Shown in pieces: positions 52,016-62,819 of a DNA stretch of 64,000 bases. Position 1 is the first letter of the stretch. Every line of letters starts with the position of its first letter. The DNA is from Amblyomma americanum. Lineage: Eukaryota; Arthropoda; Arachnida; Ixodida; Ixodidae. Position numbers and translations under genes: made by a program. The notes under the pieces were generated by a model that did no database searches, had not been told where the DNA came from, and saw nothing but the letters and a program-made list of their open reading frames with translations. The stretch spans positions 78,786,324 through 78,850,323 of the forward strand of contig NC_135506.1 in NCBI RefSeq assembly GCF_052857255.1, given 5' to 3'.

Positions 52016-52949
52016 TATGAATTCTGCTGTGATTTCACGAGTTTCCTTGGTGGGTATTTTGTGCCTGGTGCATTTCCTAGTTGTTCCTATAGTTCTTCCT
52101 ATTATTTATGGCCACACAGCAGACCATGATAACCGACATGAGCAGCTGTAGTGGTTCCTGAGGAGTTAATGTTTAAAGTACACCAGCAATGATGGTTGCC
52201 AGGTAATCATCTGTGTTCAGTGTCGAAGTTGTGTGTCAGGAGCCTTTTTTATGCGTCCTTTGTTTAGTTACGAGTCTAGTCGTCATGGCAGCACGCATTA
52301 ATGTGGCTGTGATTGTACGGGTTGTAGTGGCATGTGTAGCTGGGTGTGTGTCTGGTGGTGTCTGTGTTGTGTCCGGTTGTTCGCGTGGTGTAGGCGTTGA
52401 CTCTTGCCACTCCTGCGCATGTCAAAAGGCAAGCAGAACAGCGGTGATGTCTCACGGGTAATTGTGTTGAAAAGGCGTTCGCCTGTGCATGAGGAACAAC
52501 ATCAGTGTCGACATGAGCGCAACACAGAGGCTTCAACTCCACAGCTGTCGCCGCGTCGCCGCTAGGATTCAGTAACTATAGCGTGACGTCACTTGTGGCA
52601 GCCGTCATAAAGGAATTAATCTTGTTCTGCTCGTCATCAGATTGTTTTTGCTTTTTAACTATTCAGGATGATGGAGTATATGAGGTAGCTACAGCTGGCC
52701 TCGTTGCGTAGTTACTGTAACCATGAAAGCCTAAACTTTTTGAATCAGCGCAACGGCAAACGGCTAAGAATAGAACAGAGAGAAGTGTAGAAACGGTCAC
52801 TACACGGCGCCGATATTGTCTTATTGCGCTTGTGCTGTCAGTGTATACGGTCCCAAATGCGGATGTTACTCGATGCGTGAATAATAAAAGAAATGCGCAG
52901 CCGCGAATTGCAGTTCAGCTGAACACCTTGGTGTTTTTGACTAATGCTG
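52016..52949. repeat. Repeat-derived spacer with HEEQ-type exon copy
   Basis: Near 52275-52310, TCTAGTCGTCATGGCAGCAC resembles the satellite monomer. At 52448-52560 the frame VLKRRSPVHEEQHQCRHERN recurs. It is related to the segments at 30016, 56955 and 60580, but stops after LSPRRR. No other gene is visible. Confidence 0.45.
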
Positions 52950-55620
52950 GTGAATCTGTAGTAGATAAATCTGGCTTCGTGGTGTGGTTATCTGAGTAGT
53001 CATGGCAGCCACGTCTACGGGGCCTGTGTGTTGGTTGAGTGCCATGGGTTCTAGTCTCTGGAGTGCTGCTGTGTACTTGCGTGCACATGCTGCAAGTGTG
53101 TATTGGGCCACCAGTTCAGCACATGGCAGCCGGCATGAGTAATAGTAGTAGTATTAACAAGTTTTACGCTCCGTCAACTGTGAACGAAAGCCCAATCACG
53201 TGGGATGGTTATGTGTGTAGTCGTCGTGGTAGCCACATCTACGGGGCTGTGTATTGGTTGGGTGCCATGGTGTTTAGTCTGTGGAGTGCTGATGTGTACT
53301 GGCGTGCACGTGCTGCAAGTGTGTATTGTGCCACCAGTTCAGCACGTGGCAGCTGGCATGAGGAATAGAAGTAGTATGAACAAGTGTTACGCTCCGTCAA
53401 CTGTGAACGAAAGCCCAATCACGTGCGATGGTTATGTGTGTAGTCGTCGTGGTAGCCACATCTACGGGGCTGTGTATTGGTTGGGTGCCATGGTGTTTAG
53501 TCTGTGGAGTGCTGATGTGTACTGGCGTGCACGTGCTGCAAGTGTGTATTGTGCCACCAGTTCAGCACGTGGCAGCTGGCATGAGGAATAAAAGTACTAT
53601 GAACAAGTGTTACGCTCCTTCAACTGTGAACGAAAGCCCAATCACATGGGGTGGTTGTGTGTGTAGTCGTCATGGCAGCCACATCTACGGGGCTGTGTGT
53701 TGGTTGGGTGCCATGGTGTTTAGTCTGTGGAGTGCTGATGTGTACTGGCGCGCACGTGCTGCAAGTGTGTATTGTGCCACCAGTTCAGCACGTGGCAGGC
53801 ACGAGGAATAGAAGTAGTATGAACAAGTGTTACGCTCCGTCAACTGTGAACGAAAGCCCAATCACGTGGGGTGGTTGTGTGTGTAGTCGTCATGGCAGTC
53901 ACATCTACGGGGCTGTGTGTTGGTTGGGTGCCATGGTGTTTAGTCTGTGGAGTACTGATGTGTACTGGCGTGCACGTGCTGTAAGTGTGTATTGTGCCAC
54001 CAGTTCAGCACGTGGCAGCCGGCATGAGGAATAAAAGTAGTATTAACAAGTGTTACGCTCCTTCAACTGTGAACGAAATCCCGATCACGTGGGGTAGTTA
54101 TGTGTGTAGTCATGGCAGCCACATCTACGAGGCCTGTATGCTGGTTGGGTGCCATGGTGCCTAGTCTGTGGAGAGCTGATGTGTACGGGCGTGCACATGC
54201 TGCAAGTGTGCATTGTGCCACCAGTTCAGCACATGGCAGCCGGCGTGAGGAATAGAAGTAGTATTAACAAGTGTTACGCTCCTTCAACTGTGAACGGAAG
54301 CCCAATCACGTGGGGTGGTTGTGTGTGTAGTCGTCATGGCAGCCACATCTACGGGGCTGTGTGTTAGTTGGGTGCCATGGTTGTTAGTCTGTGGAGTGCT
54401 GATGTGTACTGGCGTGCACGTGCTGCAAGTGTGTATTGTGCCACCAGTTCAGCACGTGGCAGCTGGCATGAGGAATAGAGGTAGTATGAACAAGTGTTAC
54501 GCTCCGTCAACTGTGAACGAAAGCCCAATCACATGGGATGGTTATGTGTGTAGTCGTCGTGGCAGCCACATCTACGGGGCTGTGTGTTGGTTGGGTGCCA
54601 TGGTGTTTAGTCTGTGGAGTACTGATGTGTACTGGCGTGCACGTGCTGCAAGTGTGTATTGTGCCACCAGTTTAGCACGTGGCAGCCGGCATGAGGAATA
54701 AAAGTAGTATGAACAAGTGTTACGCTCCTTCAACTGTGAACGAAAGCCCAATCACATGGGGTGGTGGTGTGTGTAGTCGTCATGGCAGCCACATCTACGG
54801 GGCTGTGTGTTGGTTGGGTGCCATGGTGTTTAGTCTGTGGAGTACTGATGTGTACTGGCGTGCACGTGCTGCAAGTGTGTATTGTGCCACCAGTTTAGCA
54901 CGTGGCAGCCGGCATGAGGAACAAAAGTAGTATGAACAAGTGTTACGCTCCTTCAACTGTGAACGAAAGCCCAATCACATGGGGTGGTGGTGTGTGTAGT
55001 CGTCATGGCAGCCACATCTACGGGGCTGTGTGTTGGTTGGGTGCCATGGTGTTTAGTCTGTGGAGTGCTGATGTGTGCTGGTGTGCACACGCTGCAAGTG
55101 TGTATTGTGCCACCAGTTCAGCACGTGGCAGCCCTCATGAGGAATAGAAGTAGTATGAACAAGTGCATCGCTCCTTCAACTGTGAACGAAAACGCGATCT
55201 CGTGGGGTGGTTATGTGCGTAGTCGTCATGGCAGCCACATCAACGGGGCCTGTGTGTTGGTTGGGAGCCTTGATGCCTATAGTGCGTAGTCTGTCGCGCT
55301 GCTGTGTCCTGGCGTGCGTGTGGTGTAATTGCGAATGAGGTTGCCATTTCAGCACATGGCAGCCGGCATGAGGAATAGAAGTAGTAAGTGTTACGCTCCT
55401 TCAACTGTGAACAAAAGATTGATCACGTGGTGTGGTTGTGTGTGTAGTCGTCACGGCAGCCATATTAAAGGGGCCCGTGTGGGCTGAATAGTGAATGGTC
55501 TGTCCGTTGCTTCTGTGTCCTGGCGTGCGTGTGGAGAGTTTTCTGGGTCACGAGTGCAGCACATGACAGCCGGAATGAGGAATACATGTAGTGCTCCTAA
55601 GTATCCTTCTACTGTGCATC
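52950..55620 (+). repeat. Satellite array, about 12 monomers of about 223 bp
   Basis: Using CAGCCACATCTACGGGGC as anchor, copies fall near 53010, 53230, 53453, 53676, 53898, 54115, 54340, 54563, 54786, 55009, 55230 and 55455, so spacing is mostly 221-225 bp. Central monomers are nearly identical; the first and last two are diverged, the pattern left by unequal exchange. Because 223 is one more than a multiple of three, overlapping frames of about 127 codons recur in rotating frames. I regard these as non-coding. Each monomer contains AGTCGTC(A/G)TGGxAGCCAC, TGCCACCAGTTCAGCAC and ACGCTCC(T/G)TCAACTGTGA. Confidence 0.95.
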
Positions 55621-56422
55621 AGGAACCCAAGTAGCACCATGAACTCCACGCATAGGAAGCTCCACGACTGCCATGTTTGAAAGCGCAGTACGGAATTTGC
55701 CTTGTGGCCTGCCAGTGACTCTGTGGCAGTGAGCCAGGGTGGCGAACCTGCAAGAAATTAGCGGCATCTGTGAAAATAAGATTGGAAGAGTGCGGTTCTG
55801 ATTTATCCACATATTCAAAGGTACCAAACAGGGATCTTCGCAAAAACTTTAAAAGGCTTACATTTATTCTAGTTTCAAAAATAAAAGCGTTGCCTTTCAA
55901 TGACTAACCAAATAAGCGCGATGTGCCCACCTGGTCGTCTTGATTGCCTGCAACCCTGGACAAGCTGAATGTTAAAAATGCCTAGCAAGAAAAAATGCAT
56001 GATAGCAACGAGATGGAGCGCTCCTTGGACAAACGAAAATGGTTATAGTCAGATACTGCTGTACAAGTGATACGCAGGGCGCTGCACCGAACAGCTATCT
56101 TTGCAGGGAATCAAAAACGCAGTGGCTATTTCCCCGTGAAAAGACCCCCTTCAAGCCATAATGACGTCGGTCGATTCTCATGACCCTGATAGCGTGACGA
56201 AGCAGGTAGTGAACGAGGATAAATAGAAGGGATAGACCCCACTCTCCACTGTGGTGCCGCTCCCTGCATTGTCACGGCAGCAGGGTAGAATCAACCTACG
56301 CCACTAGCTGGAAGTTGGTCGTCTGACCGGGAAAAGCGGTTGCGTTTCTGAGTTGTATGGGACTAAAGCGAAAAATCAAAGCAGGGTAACATATCGACTA
56401 GATAATGAATTCCGCATGACTC
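55621..56422. other. No recognisable gene
   Basis: Sequence after the satellite; no domain, RNA or known repeat recognised. Confidence 0.4.
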
Positions 56423-56560
56423 ACATTTGGTTTGAATAACGCGCTATACACACTAACAAAACGACAACTGGAACGGAGGACACAGGGCAAGCGCTTGTCC
56501 TGTGTCCTCCGTTCGAGTTGTCGTTTTGTTAGTGTGTAGCGCGTTATTCAAACCAAATGT
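56423..56560. repeat. Snap-back palindrome, about 138 bp
   Basis: ACATTTGGTTTGAATAACGC at the left and its reverse complement at the right bound two arms of about 65-68 bases. They meet at CAAGCGCTTG (centre about 56492). The arms differ by a 2-base indel (CTATACACAC versus GTGTGTAG) and a few mismatches. The inner GGAGGACACAGGGCAAGCG and its mirror resemble snap-back repeats that I recall from tick sequences. No ORF. Likely a foldback mobile element. Confidence 0.85.
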
Positions 56561-56954
56561 ACAACCAACTTGCCCACATTGCGGCCTTGATGACTCACAT
56601 ATCGCACGTGAATCCTCTGGAATCAGCGCAGGGAGCGATGGTTCTTGGCCAGAGCCACAGCAGCGATCAGTTCCCGCAATGAACAACACCGCCGTCGGTG
56701 TTCTGGCCACGCTTGCGATGCTTCGCGTGGCGCAGGTCACCGTTGCCCTTGTGCCATCAGCCTGAAAATGTGGCGGTCATCGTATGAGATGATGTCTTCG
56801 CTGTTGAAGTGAAGTTTGTAGGTTCGTCTCTTCTAGATGGCTGGGATATGCTTGCACAGTAAACTGAAAAATTCGTGTGTGACATTGCTGCAGCCAGGCT
56901 GGTGCTGGCACTGCATAGGGGTGTCGTGATGGCGGCGCAGTGCGTCGAGAGACT
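56561..56954. other. No recognisable gene
   Basis: Only short open frames without motifs. Confidence 0.4.
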
Positions 56955-57105
56955 TCAATGAGGCGTCGAGGCCGAAGACGCCGGAAGCATGAGGAAGAGC
57001 ACGAGCGTCGCCAGGCGAACAACGAGGTAGACGTCGATTGTCACCGGAATGAACAAGAGGAGTGCCGCTGCGGTCGCCAAGGAAGTCTCTCTGGTGCTCG
57101 GTAGC
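56955..57105 (+). pseudogene. HEEQ-type basic peptide exon, diverged copy
   Basis: The plus strand reads RRGRRRRKHEEEHERRQANN and then DCHRNEQEECRCGRQG. The E-E-x-E/Q-x-E-C-R pattern is related to 30016, 52448 and 60580. It stops after SLSGAR. Low confidence because the composition alone could mimic it. Confidence 0.3.
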
Positions 57106-57787
57106 GTATTTTGCATGACGGCCTGCAAAAAAAGAAGCATCGCACACATTCGGGGAGTCTGTTTATGAACGCTGACATTTTTTCGCCCTTCACACGCAAA
57201 AAAAACTGCGTAATAACATTGATGACAATGGTGAAAGGCCGGTAGCTTCAACTTCGCACTCGACATATGGGCAGACTAAGTGAATATGGTCAGCGAAAGG
57301 TTATATGTCGACGGAGCGAATATGGTCAACGAAAGGCGATCCCTTAAACTGTGATGGTTTTTTTATCTAAAGGCACCAGGACCATGTCTGTCATATCACT
57401 GCAACTTCCGTTATTGCAAATATCACGATACTAACAGTTGCATCGCAGAAAATGGACATGCTTGTCAACTGCATAGCATACGTTGCGCATTTAAGTCATG
57501 CTCGGAAAGTTCCATAACGTCGACGCTGGGTGGAACTGCAGCTGTAGTTATTTGTAGTCTCAAAAAGTTTTTTTTTTTCAAAATGCAAACGTGACGCTGA
57601 TTTTGCTTTACATTAAAGCCTATTCGTAGATTTCTTTCGTTTATTTTCAATGACTTTGAAGCTAAATCGTTTCTTCTGAATTCCATGTAACGAATATGTT
57701 ATGTTACTTTAGTGGTTGGAAAAGAATGTTTCATTTGCTAAGACCGTTAGCTTCTATTTTATGCCTCTAGGAAAGCGTATGCAGTAC
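57106..57787. other. No recognisable gene
   Basis: No domain or repeat seen; a poly-T stretch lies near 57570. Confidence 0.4.
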
Positions 57788-58250
57788 TCACCTTCGCTGC
57801 GCCTCGAAGGTCGCCATCAGCATTGGCCTGAGATGATGACAATGATAGAGGCCTTGAGCAAAGGCCTTTGAACGCAGAGATCTCCGTCGGACTTGCCGCC
57901 TAGCGCTCGTCTTGGCCCGGAACTCTTGAGTATTTCGTGCAAACCGAAGAATTGTGCATTTATCTTGGCCGTAGATGTTGATAATCTGGCACAGAGTTGT
58001 GGTTGCGTTTTGCCTCATGTATGGTGTGGGCTGTTTCACCTGCAGTGCTGTGTTGTTTGTGCAGGTTGTCCACATACTACGCCTCCTTCGCGTGCGACAC
58101 TTCATCGTGACCTTGATCATTCTGTGAGTATGAAGATGACTTCTGCATTTGCGTAGTTTGCGTTTCTCAGACGGCAACTGCCTTTTGCATGTGGGGCAGG
58201 AATGATGGCAGGTGAGATTGTGCGGTTGACGGCCGCGGCAGGCAGGAAGC
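57788..58250 (-). CDS. Hypothetical basic ORF with Cys/His-rich start
   Basis: The frame (ATG at 58177, open upstream to about 58250) contains HNLTCHHSCPTCKRQLPSEK and LRKCRSHLHTHRMIKV. The Cys/His spacing (CPTC followed by HLHTH after 16 residues) loosely resembles a C2H2 zinc finger. The rest is Arg/Lys-rich. The stop TGA at 57788-57790 lies within a perfect donor-like AAG|GTGAGT, so the true exon could splice on. Not a recognised family. Confidence 0.25.
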
Positions 58251-59159
58251 TACCTCCTTGGCACACATCTCACGTTCTGCACACACGATCAAGGACAAGC
58301 GGACGTCACTCAGTAAGCGTGTCTAAAAAATACCGAATTGCTGAACTTCATGCAAAGCCAGCGTAGCCGCTAGCGATATGTAGCAATTATGTAGATCAGG
58401 CCTGTATTCAGCCAAGCCTGAACTTTGATAATGCTCTACTTGACTACACCCTAAATGGTCAGAATTTCGTCCAAATATATAGTATCCTTTTCTTGGTAAC
58501 TGTAAACTGAGATTTAACGTACTGCACACATGAGCTATGAGATGCAGCACTGTGTGTCTCAAAAGACAAATGAAGCTTCAAGGCAAAAAACTATTTCTTT
58601 TTTCAAAGCTCACAAACCACAAAGACAAAGTAAATGTGACCTAGTGGTCTGTACAAGTTAGGCAATATTTTCACTGTGACCTGACTTGTAACAAGCATTT
58701 TGCACATTTCAGTTACCTTATAATTGTATTTTCTATAAACGATACTTATCATAACCCTTGATTGTAGCTGCCGCTAATTAAGAAGGGCAATTATGATATA
58801 GTAGGATTGGGCATTCAGCGTTCCAAAGCAGCACTTCACATATAAGACATCGTATTGGATGCCTCTATAAATTTCGAGCATCTGATGTTCTTTAACCCTA
58901 TAATCACCAACCTCGAGCTGTACTGGTCATGCGAAATTCTACCAAAATCGCCAAAGACTAGTCAGTCTTCCAGCTGGATGTTTCGGTGCTCCCACAGACA
59001 AACACAAGTGAGTCTGCAATTGCGTTGGTTGTAATTTTCAACGCTAGAGGGCTGTAGTCTATGAAAAGCGTTTCGTGCCTTTAGCGAAGGCGTTAAGCCT
59101 GAAAACTAATTGTCCCCAAACATGGTCAAAATATTTAGTGATTTTGATAAGTTTGTCGG
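58251..59159. other. No recognisable gene
   Basis: AT-rich spacer; no domain, repeat or RNA gene recognised. Confidence 0.4.
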
Positions 59160-59330
59160 GAATTTGGTGATAAAGCATTCACAAGCGCTGACATCTCACA
59201 ACACATGGATGTTTTTGCATTTCACCCCCATCTAAGGCGGTCCCCACGCTCAGGTTTCGATACCTCGGCCTATAGCTCACCAGCAGAATTGGACATCCAC
59301 TTTGTCATAGCCGCAACTAAATAAAAGTGA
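59160..59330 (-). mobile_element. Type 3 tRNA-derived SINE, copy 1
   Basis: GACATCTCACAACACATGGA, TTTTTGCATTTCACCCCCAT, then CAGGTTTCGATACCTCGG (B box complement) and GCTCACCAGCAGAAT. It is homologous over about 150 bp to 61636-61800 and differs from the Ruka-like body by the TTTTTGCATTTC segment. Confidence 0.65.
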
Positions 59331-60173
59331 TTTTGCTGGTTGCCTGCAGATAGCAATCATTTTAGCTAACTTTTTCCTATATTAAATCGCACCGAATGCC
59401 TGTTAACACCTATCTACTTCATTCTTGGTTATCTCCTTGCAGTAGCTACAGAGCTGACATGTAATGTTTTCTAGGAACATGAGTGTCTTTGAAGCTCTAG
59501 TACCACCCAAGCATCCTCAGAAGTAACTGACTAACTGGTAGAGGACTGGTAGAAGAAATAACAGATGGCACTTAAGACTGCCTACGTGCTTCGAATGTGA
59601 AAGCATTGTCTCATCCTGAGCTCTGTTACGAGGTTCATTAAACATTTCTTCGTTTCTAACGAGATATACTCATTAGCACAATATCGTAAAGAAACTCATA
59701 CGCTAGGTTCAAGTTTTTTCGCCAAAATGCGATGTTTTCTGGCCTATGGTTTGAGTGCTCGCCTTGCCACGGTTTAATTCTCTACATCTTTGGAAGGAGT
59801 TTTTTCTTCTTTGCTGCAGACCTCATTACTTATGGTCTATGCTGATGTCAAGAGAGCTCATGCTGACGTCACTGAGGAATTTTGTGCCATAGTTGGGCGA
59901 CTCACTGCTGATGGCGGCATTTGTGCTAATGGGACATATAACTATTTCGCATTAAAAGCCAATCAATTGCGTGCGGCCTGCTCCAGGACAACAGCCTCCC
60001 CTGCCGTAGTTCTGCCTGACAGGATGTTAGAATGGTGGTGTGGTTACGGGCGTGGTTGTGCCAGCTACGATGGATATACCTGTGTCTGTATGGGTTGTAT
60101 ATCTTGGTGGGTGCCTAGCGGCTGGCGTTAGCTTTTGTACAGTGGTGGCGCTGGAAACGGTGTCGTTAATTGT
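59331..60173. other. No recognisable gene
   Basis: A 113-codon frame at 59790 has no ATG and no motifs. Nothing else is recognised. Confidence 0.4.
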
Positions 60174-60600
60174 GTAGTGAATGGGCTGTAGGTCTGTTTT
60201 CGGGACGGGTATCATTCGTGTAATGAAAGGGCTGTAGGTCTGTTGGGTTTCTTCGCAGATTTTTCTCCTTTTCGTTGGTGTTCACGTTCTAGTTGTCGTT
60301 TAGGTGCCTATGATTGGAAGTCTGATGATTGGCGGTTGGTAACAGGAACTGGAGTGGTGCCGCACAGGTGAATGTGTTGAAAAGGCGTCTAGTGAATTGA
60401 CTGTAGGTATGTTTTCGGAACGGGTACCCTTATTTGTGTAGTGAATGGGCTGTAGGTCTGTTAGGGTTCCTCATAGATTTTTCTCATTTTGTTACTGTTC
60501 ACGTTTAGTTGTTTAGGCGCCTATGTTTGGTAGCCAGGTGGTTGGCTGTTGGCAACAGGAACTGGAGTGGTGCCGCACGGGTGAATATGTTGAAAAGGCG
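60174..60600 (+). repeat. Tandem duplication, two units of about 215 bp
   Basis: Unit 1 (60174-60388) starts TAGTGAATGGGCTGTAGGTC. Unit 2 (60389-60600) starts TAGTGAATTGACTGTAGGTA. Both contain GTTTTCGG(G/A)ACGGGTA, CAGATTTTTCTC or TAGATTTTTCTC, and AACAGGAACTGGAGTGGTGC, and both end in GTGAATxTGTTGAAAAGGCG. The repeat feeds directly into the HEEQ-type exon. Confidence 0.85.
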
Positions 60601-60733
60601 TCTGCCCGAGCATGAAGAACAACAGGAGTGCCGACAGAAGTACCACGCACAGGAATTATACGGCCGCCGTGCTGCGAGGCGTAGAACTGAGCTTGCCTCC
60701 TCAGCTTATGTAGATCGTTCCGTATCTGCGTGA
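60580..60733 (+). pseudogene. HEEQ-type basic peptide exon, best copy
   Basis: The frame reads NMLKRRLPEHEEQQECRQKY, HAQELYGRRAARRRTELASS, then AYVDRSVSA and a stop at 60731. The E/R/Q-rich, helical, highly basic composition resembles N-terminal parts of Helitron/PIF1-type helicase proteins in arthropods, but no Rep or helicase domain follows in the window. Related peptides at 30016, 52448 and 56955 support a repeated coding exon. Confidence 0.4.
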
Positions 60734-60874
60734 AGAAGTGCGTCGGAGGCACACGGAGAGACGGCGCCGGCGAGGCAGTCTTCAAGCCGTGACCAGAAGA
60801 GGTAGCTACTATGTTGGCACTTATGGCGCGACCTGCATGAAATGGGAGAGGGGGGCGGCGTTCATTTATAAAAT

Positions 60875-61243
60875 ATGCAAAATTCACAAAATCAAAATGT
60901 ACATTCCACAGAAGTGTTCACTGTAAACCTAAATGATCTGCACTTCAAAGTAAGTGTAGAGAAAAATCGCTTAAAAGCACTCGACAGAGTATCTCTGCCG
61001 ATTATTCTAAACACTTCAAAGGATTTTCTTCTGCCCACAGAAATTTACAATGTTTTGTTTTTTGCTCTGATACATCTTAAAGACCAAAAAATCAGGAAGG
61101 ACACAGAAGGCACTGTCCATCACGGATGTCTGGAAAGAACTTTCCATGGACTATTAGGTAGAAGCACTGGAGTGATTGAACTGCTTAAAAGTAAAGATAA
61201 CCGCAGATTACAAAACTATCGCTTTCAGATCCAGTGTATTTAG
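60875..61243 (+). CDS. Hypothetical ORF, 122 codons
   Basis: From ATG 60875 (MQNSQNQNVHSTEVFTVNLN), through VSLPIILNTSKDFLLPTEIY and LHLKDQKIRKD-like text, to RRLQNYRFQIQCI at 61241. The amino-acid composition is balanced and no repeat is recognised, which makes it one of the more protein-like frames here. No known motif. It could be a transposon relic or an exon. Confidence 0.28.
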   Translation: MQNSQNQNVHSTEVFTVNLNDLHFKVSVEKNRLKALDRVSLPIILNTSKDFLLPTEIYNVLFFALIHLKDQKIRKDTEGTVHHGCLERTFHGLLGRSTGVIELLKSKDNRRLQNYRFQIQCI

Positions 61244-61635
61244 TCACCGTCGATTGAATTGATCAAGAAGCTGACAGCGTTGGAACGAAAATCGTAGGTT
61301 TCTTGAATGTCCTCCAGCCTTCCTCAATTCAACAAACTGCCTGCGTGATTTGCGGGTGGCCTTGTCCCAGGCTGACATGTTGGCCATTTAGAATGCAATG
61401 AGCAGTGGAGGAAGAATGATATGAACCACGCTTCCACATTTGTCGAATCGCGTAACGGAAACAAACGTTTGCTGTGTCAAAATTAAATGTAAATATCACT
61501 TGCACATTCATTACAACTACGTTAATTACTTTAAATTACTTCAGTTACTTTTCGCTAGGTAACACCTAAGATTGACCGCCGAACAGTGGTGGATGCTCTG
61601 TCCGCGACGGTCAGGAAGTCGGCGGTATGTGTAAG

Positions 61636-61800
61636 TTTTTCGGGAATTTGGTGATGAAGGATTCACAAGCGCCGACATCTCACAGCACATGGAAGTTTTT
61701 GCATTTCACCTCCATATAAGACGGTACCCACGCCTGGGTTTCGATCCCGCAGCCTTTAGGTCACCAGCAGAATTCGACAGCCACTAAGTCATTGTGCTTA
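61636..61800 (-). mobile_element. Type 3 tRNA-derived SINE, copy 2
   Basis: GACATCTCACAGCACATGGA, TTTTTGCATTTCACCTCCAT, GGGTTTCGATCCCGCAGCCT (B box complement) and GGTCACCAGCAGAATTCGAC align with 59160-59330. The better-preserved B box here supports tRNA origin. Confidence 0.68.
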
Positions 61801-62244
61801 AGGGCCTGCTACAGACAGCCGCACACTGCTACCTGCATCACCACCAACCCAATCGGCTTTAAATGCGACGAACCCTACCTATTGCAAACTGTAGGCACAT
61901 ATATGTACGCAGTCACTTTTTATGTCCAGTCCCTCTCACTGATTGCATTGTTTACCTCGGGTCAGCCTGAGGTCTGACCGGCCTGACCCGTGAAGGACTC
62001 CGGGAATAGTGACCGCCTGTCAGCTGTCGATGTGATTGTTTATGCTGAGGATGACACGCGTACGCTGGGTGTTTTGTCTGGTTCTGCGCACTCTGTGTAT
62101 ATAGGGTGGCCAGTACGACGAATGGCAACCGGCCGCAAGTACACAAGTAGTGTCGCCTAGAGCAACACGTTGAAAAGGGGTCCAACTGAGTGTTACAAGC
62201 TGCAGGAGCTCTGCCTTGAACGCCACTGACAGGCACAGGTTATG
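61801..62244. repeat. Short hairpin and degenerate LKRR segment
   Basis: CGGGTCAGCC...GGCCTGACCCG near 61958-61990 forms a 10-base stem. AACACGTTGAAAAGGGGTCC near 62163 is a degenerate copy of the GTTGAAAAGGCG motif preceding the HEEQ exon. No gene. Confidence 0.4.
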
Positions 62245-62335
62245 CAGCAATGATTGGTTTGGTTTATGGGGCTTTCGCCTCCCAAACCGTCTTAGGCTAC
62301 GAGGGACGCCGTAGTGAAGAGCTCCGGAAAATGAA
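62245..62335 (-). mobile_element. Type 2 SINE 3' fragment
   Basis: GGTTTGGTTTATGGGGCTTT, CTACGAGGGACGCCGTAGTG and AAGAGCTCCGGAAAATGAAA match the 3' end of the type 2 SINE (reverse complement: CCGGAGC..., CACTACGGCGTCCCTCATAG). Confidence 0.7.
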
Positions 62336-62599
62336 ACACGGCGGAAAACCTGCACGAAGTTGGCGGTGCAGGTTCAGGATAGCGGGAGAATAGAAGAGTG
62401 TGGGCCCCATTTATTCCAGTATTAAAAACGTACCACAATGATTTTTCCAAGGTTTTCTCCTCCGATTGAACGGCACACAACGTTTAGCAGACGTGCGGAA
62501 AGGAATCATTGATTGCTGTCCACATGCATGCCGCATCCTACTTTATTTTCAGGACTTTGAACCTGAGAAAGTGACTAGAAAGACAATGTTTAGGTTTAG

Positions 62600-62675
62600 G
62601 GATATGGTGGTAAAACGGCCTAAAGCGACTCAGGCTATGAGGGACGCCGTAGTGGAGGGCTCCGGAGGAAAGACA
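62600..62675 (-). mobile_element. Type 2 SINE 3' fragment, second copy
   Basis: AAAGCGACTCAGGCTATGAG, GGACGCCGTAGTGGAGGGCT and CCGG are a near-consensus type 2 3' end. Upstream text GAAAGTGACT(A/G)GAAAGACAA recurs at about 63355, where a (TTTGGG)n-like tail follows, indicating a shared larger repeat. Confidence 0.75.
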
Positions 62676-62819
62676 AGGCGGATGGCTATCAAACAGGAAT
62701 CTGGGAAAGCACATATATTTCGGTGTTGTAGTAGCAGTAATAGTAACTGGCGGTCAATCATTGGTTCAGCGACAGCTCCGGCCACATTGCGGCAACTACG
62801 ATTTACTACTAGTTAAGGT

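Noticed and set aside
53205..54930. Series of 127-128 codon open frames across the satellite
   Set aside because: They arise because the monomer lacks stops in one phase and the period is one base longer than a multiple of three. The same peptide recurs in rotating frames with no initiation context or domain.
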